Below are positions 6,635-13,894 of a stretch of 21,999 bases of DNA, piece after piece. The stretch is from Pseudomonadota bacterium (GTDB lineage: Bacteria > Pseudomonadota > Alphaproteobacteria > Rs-D84), in NCBI GenBank assembly GCA_030531915.1, contig JAUNMD010000007.1:1-21999 (forward strand), read 5' to 3'. Positions within the stretch are counted from its first letter, which is position 1, and the number at the start of each line of letters is the position of its first letter. The position numbers and the translations under genes were made by a program. The notes beneath the pieces were generated by a model. That model saw only the letters and a program-made list of their open reading frames with translations, searched no databases and was not told where the DNA came from.

Positions 6635-8222
6635 ATACGAACTTTTCTGGAATCAGGCGCAGCATAATTTTCCACCCGCGGCGGAATATACTGGTGTCTG
6701 GGTTATGGTGATATTCGCGCGGTGTCTTGTCCGTTGTGCGCGCCCCCGACCATACGGGATTATTATGCGCGTCCAGTGTCACGTGCCATGATGTCTTGGT
6801 ATCGTCCAGAATCATTTGGCGCAACTTGGTCGCAAATTCGCGGCTTTCAAAAATCGCAACGTTTTCGGTGTTAAAATATGCGCTGCGCGGATCCAGATTA
6901 AAACTGCCAATCCAAGAAATGCGGTCGTCAAACACCATTGTCTTGCTGTGCAGAACCGAGAAGTTAGAATGTTTTCGTTCGCGGTCATGGTATTTTGCCC
7001 GCAGGTTTTCGGCCGACAGCATAAATTCGTACACATCTGCGCCCGATTGAATCAGTTTCTTGCGATACTTTTCCCACTTTGCATACACGGTTGGTGCGTT
7101 TGTTGACGCCAGCGAGTTTGTCACAATCGTCATATGGACACCCGATTTTTCTTCGCGCATCATATGTTCCAAGCCGCCCTGGCCGGGGACAAAATACGCC
7201 GCGGAAATATAGACCGATGTGTCTGTTTCGTCCCACAGGTGTTGCAACGCACGCACGATTTCGCCACGGTATTCCTGCTTTTCGTCCATGGTCATTTCAA
7301 CCTTGGACGGTGGGTCGGCCAAGAATTTGCCGTGACCCCAACTGAAATCGAAATTCTTTTGCTTGTACTTGCGCATCGCCATTTGAATCACGGTGTTGTA
7401 CATGCGGGCATCGGCGGCACTGCGTTCCTGAATATCAACAAACTTTTGTTCCAGTTTGCGCATCGCCTTTTTAGATTTTGCCTTTGGAAAGACGTCGGCG
7501 GGTATTGCCAAGTGGTGATTCCAGTACTTGTCAAAACTGGCGGTGGCATAACGTGTCATATCGCCCAAGAACAGAACGTCGGTGTCTGAAAAATTCGCCG
7601 ATGTTTCAGGATAGAAATAGTTACTGCCCACATTGCGACCGCCGGTAATATATGCGACATTGTCCACGATAAACAGTTTATTGTGCATACGCGAATTTAA
7701 CCGGTTAAAGTCCATCAAAAATTGCGGGTAATACAGCAACTTTGAACGGTTGGCAACGGTGTTAAAAACCTTGACCTCTATATTCGGGTGCTGGTTCAAT
7801 AACATTACGTCCACAATATCAGAATCTGTGCCATAGTCATCAACCAGAATGCGAATCTTGACCCCGCGATCCGCGGCGTTTTTCAGTTCGCCAATTAAAA
7901 CCTTGGACGAAAAATCATTGCTGTAAATATATGTTTGCAAATCGATTGTCTTGGTCGCCATACGGGCAAATGCCGCGCGAATAACAAACGCGGACAGGCC
8001 ATCATCAATCAACGTCGCACCCGAAATTTCATCGCCCGCCGCCAATTCGTCGGCATAGCATTGTGCGATTGGTGTCTGCATTGGGTCATAGTCAAAATCG
8101 GCGGTTGTGATTTTGGGTACATAATTGTCCAAACGTTTATCTGCGGTTGTTGTTGGCACGGTCGTGCACCCCAACAGCGGCAGGGTAATTAAAAACATAA
8201 AACCTTTCTTGAATACGGACAA
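6633..8222 (-). CDS. Phospholipase D-family lipoprotein, ClsC/YmdC-like
   Basis: This protein of about 529 residues has two HKD phosphodiesterase motifs: H180-x-K182-x4-D187 followed by GGRNVGSNYF, and H425-x-K427-x4-D432 followed by GSFNLDPRS. The arrangement, including LQTYIYSND...VRILVDD-like segments, resembles E. coli cardiolipin synthase C (YmdC) and related periplasmic PLD enzymes. A transphosphatidylation or phospholipase role in the envelope is therefore likely. The N-terminus MSVFKKGFMFLITLPLLGC ends in a lipobox with Cys19, indicating a lipoprotein; Thr at +2 suggests outer-membrane sorting. The TTG start at 8222 gives a normal positively charged n-region and has AAAGG 8 nt upstream. 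The alternative ATG at 8198 would remove the lysines. It is a single-gene unit with its own promoter and terminator. Confidence 0.9.
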   Translation of the reverse strand: MSVFKKGFMFLITLPLLGCTTVPTTTADKRLDNYVPKITTADFDYDPMQTPIAQCYADELAAGDEISGATLIDDGLSAFVIRAAFARMATKTIDLQTYIYSNDFSSKVLIGELKNAADRGVKIRILVDDYGTDSDIVDVMLLNQHPNIEVKVFNTVANRSKLLYYPQFLMDFNRLNSRMHNKLFIVDNVAYITGGRNVGSNYFYPETSANFSDTDVLFLGDMTRYATASFDKYWNHHLAIPADVFPKAKSKKAMRKLEQKFVDIQERSAADARMYNTVIQMAMRKYKQKNFDFSWGHGKFLADPPSKVEMTMDEKQEYRGEIVRALQHLWDETDTSVYISAAYFVPGQGGLEHMMREEKSGVHMTIVTNSLASTNAPTVYAKWEKYRKKLIQSGADVYEFMLSAENLRAKYHDRERKHSNFSVLHSKTMVFDDRISWIGSFNLDPRSAYFNTENVAIFESREFATKLRQMILDDTKTSWHVTLDAHNNPVWSGARTTDKTPREYHHNPDTSIFRRGWKIMLRLIPEKFV

Positions 8223-8241
8223 TTTTTAACCTTTGGCGTGG

Positions 8242-8271
8242 ATTATAGTACAATAAAAACAAACAAGACAA
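8242..8271 (-). promoter_or_regulatory. Sigma70-type promoter of the phospholipase D gene
   Basis: On the minus strand, TTGTCT (8266-8271) and a perfect TATAAT (8242-8247) are 18 bp apart. The start site would be near 8235, so the leader is only about 13 nt. That short leader fits the TTG start at 8222. Confidence 0.6.
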
Positions 8272-8345
8272 GGGATTTCATTAAAAAAGATAATAATCTT
8301 TGCCATAAAAATATTTGGAATGTGTACGAAAATTCGTTTTTTTGT

Positions 8346-8374
8346 TTGCGCGATTGGGGCTATTATGATAAAAT
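8346..8374 (+). promoter_or_regulatory. Extended -10 promoter of the 8403 gene
   Basis: TTGCGC (8346-8351) and TAAAAT (8369-8374) are 17 bp apart, and TG lies one base before the -10 box (TGATAAAAT), an extended -10. It lies 28 bp before the ATG at 8403. A very similar TTATGATA-type -10 precedes the outer-membrane protein gene at 15049. Confidence 0.6.
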
Positions 8375-8402
8375 CTTGGTAATTAGGAAGGAATTTTTCG
8401 CT

Positions 8403-10502
8403 ATGAAGAGATTGATTGCTGTATTGAGTGGACTGCTGGTATTGCCCGCATTTGCTGAGGTTGCGCCATCATACTACTACGAAGATGTGATGGAATATGC
8501 CGACGCAGATGTCGTCGCCGATGACGTCGCTGATGATACTGTCGCGGACGAAATTGTCGATGTTGAACCGGCAACGCCAGTAAAAAACACCGCGGTCAGC
8601 CCACGTAACGCTGGTGCGCGCGTCGCATCATCGCGTGGCGTATCAAGCGGCTCTTCTTCGACGCGGACAATTTCTGCCCGCAATAATAATACGGGGCGTG
8701 TCGTTGCGGCGCGTACATCAACAACGGCCACGCGTGCGGCGGCATCGCGCACCGCGCAAACAAATAATGCCACCCGCGCAACCGCGGCTGACAATGCGGC
8801 GAAAACGGTTTCTGCACGACGCAGTGTGCCAACAACCGGCACGGCGGCACGTGCATCTATTGTTCAAACGGATACGGTAAATACACCACTGTACACGGGC
8901 CGTGTCGGGGTGCGTGTGAATAATGCAACAACACGCGTGCCAACAATTCGTATGACAACGGCATCAACCACCGCGTCGACAACCGCCGTGGCAACAACTG
9001 CGACCGACACCAGCAGTATCGAAGAATTGGCGGAATTGACCGATTTCTGCAAGGCGCAGTATCAAACATGTATGGATAATTTCTGTAACGTTCTGGACGA
9101 CAATCAGGGCCGTTGCAGTTGCAGTGCCAATTTGAAGAATTATGAAAAGACCGAAAACGCATTGAAACAGGCGACCGAAGACCTGCAAGATGTCGCGCAA
9201 AAGATTCAGTATATCGGTCTGTCCTCGGACGAGGTGGAAACCTTGTTCACGCAAACTGCGGCGGAACTGGAAATGCAAAAGACCAGTGATAATACCCAGT
9301 TGAAAAACGATTTGGACAAGATTAAAAACGCGATTATCAGTGTAAAGTCGGGCAGTGCAACATCAACCGATTCCGGCATCAGCATGGATTTGTCTGGTTT
9401 GTTGGACTTTACCGTCAGCAGCACTGGCTTTGACCTCAGTTCTTTCTTGAACACAACGTCCAGCACCAGCAGTATCAGCAACCAGCGTGGCGAACAGTTG
9501 TACAAGACCGCCAGTGCGCGTTGCAAGGCGTCCGTCTTGAACAGTTGCACCGCCCAAGGGGTTGATGCATCGGTTGTGACGAATGCATACGATTTGGAAA
9601 TTGATAAGCAGTGTATCGCATATGAACGCAGCTTGACGGATTCTAACGACCAAATGACGGCGACCGTCCGCAACGCCAAGGGTGTTTTGCAAAAGGCACG
9701 TTTGCTGGTTGCACAACAGAAGAATACATACGACCTGCGCGGCTGCATCAATGCATTGGATACATGTATGCAGGACGACTTTGTGTGCGGTTCCGATTAT
9801 GAAAACTGCCTTGACCCATCGGGCAAATACATTGTTGATGGCAAAATCGTCGTCGGCAGCACCCCTGGTAAATCTGGCGATAACGCTGGCGCATTGTATG
9901 CCGGTTGGGCATATGGTGACAGCAAAAACGCATGGGGTACAAGCGACGCCACGGGCACGTTGAGTGACTATGTTGAAAAGACCGTAACAACAACATCGGC
10001 ACAGAAACCATCGACCAGTATGTCAGAATTCTTGCAATACAAGATTGGTTATCATGATGATAAAGATGGCAAGAATTACGGTATGTGCATGTCTGTATTG
10101 AATAAATGTCAGGACGTAACATATTCGGGCAACGGTCAGAACGCAAAATATAACGCGGTCAACAACGTTATCAAGGAATACCTGCAACGTACGTTGATTC
10201 AGATAAAGTCAAAACAAGATACCGTTTTGGCGAACTATGCAGAGAGTTGCATATCTGATGTTACATCATGCTTGGCGCAAAATAACTATGATGCGGACAA
10301 GAATACATGTGACGGCAAGGCCTGCGAGAGTTCTGCAATCAGTGCCACAACCAATGTTACACTGAGTGCCAGCAACACATTGGCAACGAATGCATGCTTG
10401 CCAACAATCAAGACATGTATGAGTGTCAACGGAATCAAGGGTGACGCCCCAACCAGTGCACTGGATGCTGAACGTTGGATTGCAGCAATCACCAGTAAAT
10501 AA
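8403..10502 (+). CDS. Large exported Cys-x6-Cys repeat protein of unknown function
   Basis: I do not recognise the family. The ATG at 8403 has an AGGAAGGA ribosome-binding site and gives 699 residues beginning with a clear Sec signal peptide (MKRLIAVLSGLLVLPAFA). Longer in-frame starts run across the promoter. Mature regions in order: an APSYYYE segment; an acidic Asp/Ala/Val stretch (about 28-55); a Ser/Thr/Ala/Arg-rich low-complexity region (about 61-205) that is probably disordered; then a cysteine-containing region. C-x6-C pairs occur at 216/223, 448/455, 562/569, 616/623 and 665/672, with further cysteines at 228, 238, 240, 374, 382, 404, 462, 469, 636 and 641. Helical stretches with coiled-coil character separate them (about 245-315 and 420-445). 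The even cysteine spacing in an exported protein suggests disulphides and a cell-surface or periplasmic structural role. Confidence 0.85.
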   Translation: MKRLIAVLSGLLVLPAFAEVAPSYYYEDVMEYADADVVADDVADDTVADEIVDVEPATPVKNTAVSPRNAGARVASSRGVSSGSSSTRTISARNNNTGRVVAARTSTTATRAAASRTAQTNNATRATAADNAAKTVSARRSVPTTGTAARASIVQTDTVNTPLYTGRVGVRVNNATTRVPTIRMTTASTTASTTAVATTATDTSSIEELAELTDFCKAQYQTCMDNFCNVLDDNQGRCSCSANLKNYEKTENALKQATEDLQDVAQKIQYIGLSSDEVETLFTQTAAELEMQKTSDNTQLKNDLDKIKNAIISVKSGSATSTDSGISMDLSGLLDFTVSSTGFDLSSFLNTTSSTSSISNQRGEQLYKTASARCKASVLNSCTAQGVDASVVTNAYDLEIDKQCIAYERSLTDSNDQMTATVRNAKGVLQKARLLVAQQKNTYDLRGCINALDTCMQDDFVCGSDYENCLDPSGKYIVDGKIVVGSTPGKSGDNAGALYAGWAYGDSKNAWGTSDATGTLSDYVEKTVTTTSAQKPSTSMSEFLQYKIGYHDDKDGKNYGMCMSVLNKCQDVTYSGNGQNAKYNAVNNVIKEYLQRTLIQIKSKQDTVLANYAESCISDVTSCLAQNNYDADKNTCDGKACESSAISATTNVTLSASNTLATNACLPTIKTCMSVNGIKGDAPTSALDAERWIAAITSK

Positions 10503-10530
10503 AAAACGGGGCATTGCCCCGTTTTTTATT
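10501..10530 (+). terminator. Intrinsic terminator of the 8403 gene
   Basis: An A-tract, CGGGGC, short loop, GCCCCG and T6ATT overlap the TAA stop codon. It differs at a single loop base from the plsX terminator. Confidence 0.9.
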
Positions 10531-10577
10531 AGTGATAGAGTGAGTAAGTGATACAGTGATTTAGTTTTAGAATAAAG
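10531..10577 (+). repeat. AGTGANNN octamer array, copy 3
   Basis: AGTGATAG, AGTGAGTA, AGTGATAC, AGTGATTT and AGTTTTAG form an 8-bp periodic array that ends AATAAAG and begins directly behind the terminator. It is 47 bp long, like the copies at 4921 and 6471. Confidence 0.75.
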
Positions 10578-10590
10578 CCCAAAAAACATT

Positions 10591-10850
10591 GTCATTCCGT
10601 GGCTCGTCCGGGCCCCGCAAAATCGCAAGATTTTGTGGGTGGTGTCCACCGGAATCTAGGTAAATAGACCCGCGCCATCGGCGCACTTTTATATTTACTG
10701 GATTGCTTCGTCATTTCATTCCTCGCAATGACAGAGATTCTAGCGCGTGTGTCGCCTGCGGACTGCGTCCTTGCCGCATCCTGCGCTTCGCTTGGATTCA
10801 TTGCGAGCGCAGCGTGGCAATCCAGTGAATAATTCCGCGCCATCGTCGCA
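10591..10850. repeat. Modular intergenic repeat, long form, copy B
   Basis: It has the same module order as 4981-5166. The GTCATTCCGTGG...CCGGAATCTAGGTAAATAGA hairpin (10591-10668) has its loop expanded by a nested stem: CCCGCAAAATC (10614-10624), GCAA loop, GATTTTGTGGG (10629-10639). Then come the palindrome GCGCC-ATC-GGCGC (10672-10684), ACTGGATTGC...GCAATGACA (10697-10733) with GAGATTCTAG, a 57-bp insert, TTCATTGCGAGCG...GGCAATCCAGTGAAT (10797-10830), and a degenerate GCGCCATCGTCGCA (10837-10850). It ends two bases before the merR stop codon. With the terminator and octamer array it accounts for nearly all of the 350-bp gap; I see no gene here. Confidence 0.8.
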
Positions 10851-10852
10851 CC

Positions 10853-11266
10853 TTATTCATCAAAAAATGATGGCAGTTTTGATTTCTTGCCGTCGTATAT
10901 CGCCAGTGTCCCCGCCTTGCGCGCGCGGTCATAATACTTGATTTTATAGTCGATAATTTTCAGCATCTTTTGAATCTCGGCCATCTGGGCCATGACCGCG
11001 TTGCGACGATCAATAAACATATCGTAACGCTGTTGTATCGTTTTGTCGCCCATTGCGCACCAGTCGATAAATGTTTTAATGTCCGTTAAACTCATACCTG
11101 TCTTTTTCAGGCATTCAATAACGCCCAACCGGTCGATGTCGCGATCGCAATAATCGCGAATGCCGCCACCGCGCTTTGCAACATCGGGCATCAATCCCAT
11201 TTTTTCATAGAAACGCAACGTGTGTTCCGACAGACCAGTAATTTTTGAAATTTCACCAATTCGCAT
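10853..11266 (-). CDS. MerR-family transcriptional regulator
   Basis: This 137-residue protein has the MerR winged helix-turn-helix at its N-terminus (MRIGEISKITGLSEHTLRFY, residues 1-20, followed by EKMGLM). The second helical element (DIDRLGVIECLKKTGMSLTDIKTFI) is at about 43-67, and a dimerisation coiled coil at about 78-112. The ATG at 11266 is preceded by AGAGGA; a longer in-frame start would extend into the promoter and is rejected. The effector domain is short, with scattered cysteines at 40, 52 and 70 that do not form the Hg/Cu/Zn ligand set, so a metal sensor is not indicated. MerR proteins of this size often sense redox or small-molecule stress. It is divergent from the flavodoxin gene and sits beside that gene's 19-bp-spacer promoter, so it very likely controls it. 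Confidence 0.9.
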   Translation of the reverse strand: MRIGEISKITGLSEHTLRFYEKMGLMPDVAKRGGGIRDYCDRDIDRLGVIECLKKTGMSLTDIKTFIDWCAMGDKTIQQRYDMFIDRRNAVMAQMAEIQKMLKIIDYKIKYYDRARKAGTLAIYDGKKSKLPSFFDE

Positions 11267-11277
11267 AAATTTTCCTC

Positions 11278-11308
11278 TTGACCTAGAGTTAAATCTAGGG
11301 TTTATACT
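11278..11308 (+). promoter_or_regulatory. MerR-type promoter with 19-bp spacer and dyad operator
   Basis: TTGACC (11278-11283) and TATACT (11303-11308) are separated by 19 bp, the overlong spacing that MerR activators correct by untwisting DNA. Inside the spacer region is a perfect inverted repeat CCTAGA-N6-TCTAGG (11282-11299). It lies between the divergent merR and flavodoxin genes and drives the flavodoxin; it may also autoregulate merR. Confidence 0.85.
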
Positions 11309-11333
11309 GTAAAAAGTCAAGGGAGGAATTGCA

Positions 11334-11864
11334 ATGAAAAAAATTACTTTTTCACTGTGCGCGGCACTGGCACTGTGCGGTGCGGCGGACGCGCGTGATT
11401 TGGTTGCGTACTATTCACGCAGTGGCAATACTGAAATTGTCGCGAAAAAGATTGCCGAAATCACCGGCGCAGATTTATACAAAATCGAAACCGCCGATGC
11501 GAATCATTATCCGGCGGACTATACCGAAACAACGGTTGTGGCAAAGCAAGAAATCACAGATGGCACATTGCCCGCGATAAATGCCACGCCCGACCTGTCC
11601 CAATACGACACGATATACGTCGGCACGCCATGTTGGTGGGGCACAATGGCATCGCCCGTGCGTACGTTTTTAACCAACAATAATTTTGACGGCAAAACGA
11701 TTGCGCCATTTGATACACATGGGGGCAGTGGTGCTGGCAACGTATTCACAGATATTGAAAAACTGACGCCAAATTCCACGCATCGCGATGGTGTGGCAAT
11801 CTATGGCACGGCCGCGTCATCGTCAGATGACACACTGAAAGCGTGGATTGATAACAGCAAATAA
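11334..11864 (+). CDS. Sec-exported flavodoxin-like protein
   Basis: This 176-residue flavodoxin-fold protein has the FMN-phosphate loop YYSRSGNTE at residues 26-34. The loop TPCWWGTMASPVRTFL at 98-113 and THGGSGAGN at 128-136 match short flavodoxins (Flavodoxin_4-like). The predicted role is an FMN-dependent electron carrier or quinone/flavin reductase. It starts with a Sec-type signal peptide (MKKITFSLCAALALCGAADA), so the mature protein from Arg21 should be periplasmic. There is no twin-arginine motif and no lipobox. Export is unusual because flavodoxins are normally cytoplasmic. The ATG has a GGGAGGA ribosome-binding site. Expression is predicted to be induced by the divergent MerR regulator through the 19-bp-spacer promoter. 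Confidence 0.9.
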   Translation: MKKITFSLCAALALCGAADARDLVAYYSRSGNTEIVAKKIAEITGADLYKIETADANHYPADYTETTVVAKQEITDGTLPAINATPDLSQYDTIYVGTPCWWGTMASPVRTFLTNNNFDGKTIAPFDTHGGSGAGNVFTDIEKLTPNSTHRDGVAIYGTAASSSDDTLKAWIDNSK

Positions 11865-11890
11865 AAAATGCCCCAAACGGGGCATTTTTT
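11863..11890. terminator. Bidirectional terminator between flavodoxin and M13 peptidase genes
   Basis: A6-TGCCCC-AAAC-GGGGCA-T6 forms a symmetric hairpin between two converging genes whose stop codons lie at 11862-11864 and 11892-11894. It can terminate both. Confidence 0.9.
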
Positions 11891-11891
11891 A

Positions 11892-13886
11892 TTACCACAG
11901 TTTAATTCTGTTTTCTGGTGCGACGTATAAGGCATCATCGGGCGTAATGCTGAACGCATCATACCATGCTGCGATGTGTGGCAATATGCCATTGACGCGG
12001 TTTTTTGCCAACGAATGTTCATCAATCTTGGTCAGACGTAATTCTTCGTCGCCACGAATATTTTGCGCCCAAGATGTCGCGTACGCGATAAAGAAACGCT
12101 GGTCGGCGGTGAACCCATCAACATCACCAGATGGCACGCCAAAGTTTTTATATGCGGTGAATGATACCGTTATGCCGCCATAGTCCGCCAGATTTTCGCC
12201 CAGCGTGAATGTGCCATTTGCATGTACGTCACCCGCAATTACGATTTTATCAAAGTGTGCGCGCAGCACGTCCGCGCGTTGTTCAAATCCCGCGGCATCG
12301 TCCGCCGTCCACCAATCGGTCATATTTCCATCGCGGTCAAAATGACGACCGGAATCATCAAAGCCGTGTGTCATTTCGTGACCAATAATGCTGCCGATTG
12401 CACCATAGTTAAACGCATCGTCCGCCGCCATATCAAAGAACGGGTATTGCAAGATTCCTGCGGGGAAACAAACCTCGTTCGTTGATGGGTCATAGTATGC
12501 ATTGATTTCGTGCGCGTTCATGTACCACAGTGTCGGGTCTTTTTCTGCGCCGATTTTATTCAACCAAAATTCATCTTCGAATGCCGACACCGCCAACATA
12601 TTTTCCCACAGCGACGCATTCGCATCAATATGCAATTTGGAATAGTTGCGCCATTTGTCGGGGTAACCAATTTTCGCATGGAACGTGTTCAATTTTTTCA
12701 GTGCCTGTGCCTTGGTCGCATCGGACATCCATTCCAGATTTTCAATACGCATTCCCAACGCGCGTTGCAGGTTTTTAACCAATGTCTGCATGCGTGCCTT
12801 GGCATCGGCGGGAAAATATTTCTGGACATACAGGTGACCGATTTCTTCGCCCAATGTGCCGTCCAGTAACGACACTGCGCGTTTCCAACGTGGCTTGGGC
12901 TCTTTCTGGCCCGCCATTGTGCGGTTATAGAAATCAAATGCAATTTCGTACGTTGCATCGTCCAACAGTGTGTCCGCGTCCCCCACAATCTGATATTTCA
13001 AATATGTTTTAATCAGATTCAAATCCGTGTCATTCATAATCGCGATGGATTCGGCAATGGCTTCGGGCTGGGCGATGTTGATTTGCTTTGCGTGCGCCGC
13101 GCCACGTGCCGCCAGATACGCGTCCCAATCAAAATTTGGAAAGCGTTCTTTGACCTCTGCAATCGTCATTTTGTGATAGTTCGCGTGCGGGTCGCGCAGT
13201 TTTTCCTTTGGATAAAATGACCCCGCCATGCGCAGTTCCAGATTGTATAATTCCTGGGCATTGACCGGCACGCCAAAGTTTTTCATCTGGCGCGTTATAA
13301 ATTCCAGATACTTTTTGCGAACCTGAACTGTTTTCGGGTCGCTGTCAAAATAGTAATCACGTGCCAGCCCCAGTCCCCCTTGGCCAATATTGTACAGGTA
13401 ATGCGTGCTGTCTGTTTCGTCCAGTCCAACCCCATCGCCCCAGAACGCCGTTGTTATGCGGTGCATGCGACCCAAAAACGCGGGCAATTCTGCGGTGGAT
13501 TTTATTGCATCAATTTCTGCCAACTGGGCGGCAACGGGTGCGGTCTTGTCGGCATTCAAGCGTTCATCATTCATTACAATTTTATACAGCGTGCCGATTT
13601 TGCCATTGTCGTTTTCAGCAATTTCGCGCACACGTTTCAAGTTTGTATCACGCAGAACCTCGAACACGCCATAACGCGTATAGTCATCTGGAATAGGGTG
13701 CGATATGCGCCACCCGCCGGTTGCGAAATCGTAAAAATCATTGCCTGGGTTCACAGACGTGTCCATATTTGCCATTTGTATTCCAGAATTCATAATAACC
13801 TTCCTTTGCTTTGTGAAATGATGCGCGGCCACGCATGCGACGATAACCGCAACAATCCCAATTATGTTTAACAGTTTGTTTTTCAT
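11892..13886 (-). CDS. M13-family zinc metallopeptidase (PepO/neprilysin-like)
   Basis: This is a 664-residue member of the neprilysin/PepO family. The zinc site HEMTH is at residues 503-507, the third ligand GENLAD (Glu564, Asp568) downstream, and the substrate-binding NAYYDP at 462-467. The family C-terminus RVNGILPHIAAWYDAF...KLW is complete. These enzymes cleave short peptides in the periplasm or outside the cell. The N-terminus (MKNKLLNIIGIVAVIVAC) is a hydrophobic export segment. IVAC could be a lipobox with Cys18, so it is either a lipoprotein or membrane-anchored. The ATG at 13886 is preceded by AAGGAAAG; the in-frame GTG at 13904 would overlap hemW. It starts 8 bp after the hemW stop codon and is probably co-transcribed with it. 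Confidence 0.95.
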   Translation of the reverse strand: MKNKLLNIIGIVAVIVACVAAHHFTKQRKVIMNSGIQMANMDTSVNPGNDFYDFATGGWRISHPIPDDYTRYGVFEVLRDTNLKRVREIAENDNGKIGTLYKIVMNDERLNADKTAPVAAQLAEIDAIKSTAELPAFLGRMHRITTAFWGDGVGLDETDSTHYLYNIGQGGLGLARDYYFDSDPKTVQVRKKYLEFITRQMKNFGVPVNAQELYNLELRMAGSFYPKEKLRDPHANYHKMTIAEVKERFPNFDWDAYLAARGAAHAKQINIAQPEAIAESIAIMNDTDLNLIKTYLKYQIVGDADTLLDDATYEIAFDFYNRTMAGQKEPKPRWKRAVSLLDGTLGEEIGHLYVQKYFPADAKARMQTLVKNLQRALGMRIENLEWMSDATKAQALKKLNTFHAKIGYPDKWRNYSKLHIDANASLWENMLAVSAFEDEFWLNKIGAEKDPTLWYMNAHEINAYYDPSTNEVCFPAGILQYPFFDMAADDAFNYGAIGSIIGHEMTHGFDDSGRHFDRDGNMTDWWTADDAAGFEQRADVLRAHFDKIVIAGDVHANGTFTLGENLADYGGITVSFTAYKNFGVPSGDVDGFTADQRFFIAYATSWAQNIRGDEELRLTKIDEHSLAKNRVNGILPHIAAWYDAFSITPDDALYVAPENRIKLW

Positions 13887-13894
13887 ATCTTTCC

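Noticed and set aside
8238..8402. Upstream extension of the Cys-repeat protein to 8238
   Set aside because: It would run through the promoter and remove the signal peptide from the N-terminus; a good ribosome-binding site precedes the ATG at 8403.
4921..10577. CRISPR array suggested by the periodic AGTGANNN blocks
   Set aside because: Units are 8 bp with no unique spacers and no cas genes are present.
10853..11266. Metal-sensing MerR (mercury, copper or zinc type)
   Set aside because: The conserved C-terminal cysteine ligands of those classes are absent, and the neighbour is a flavodoxin rather than a metal transporter.
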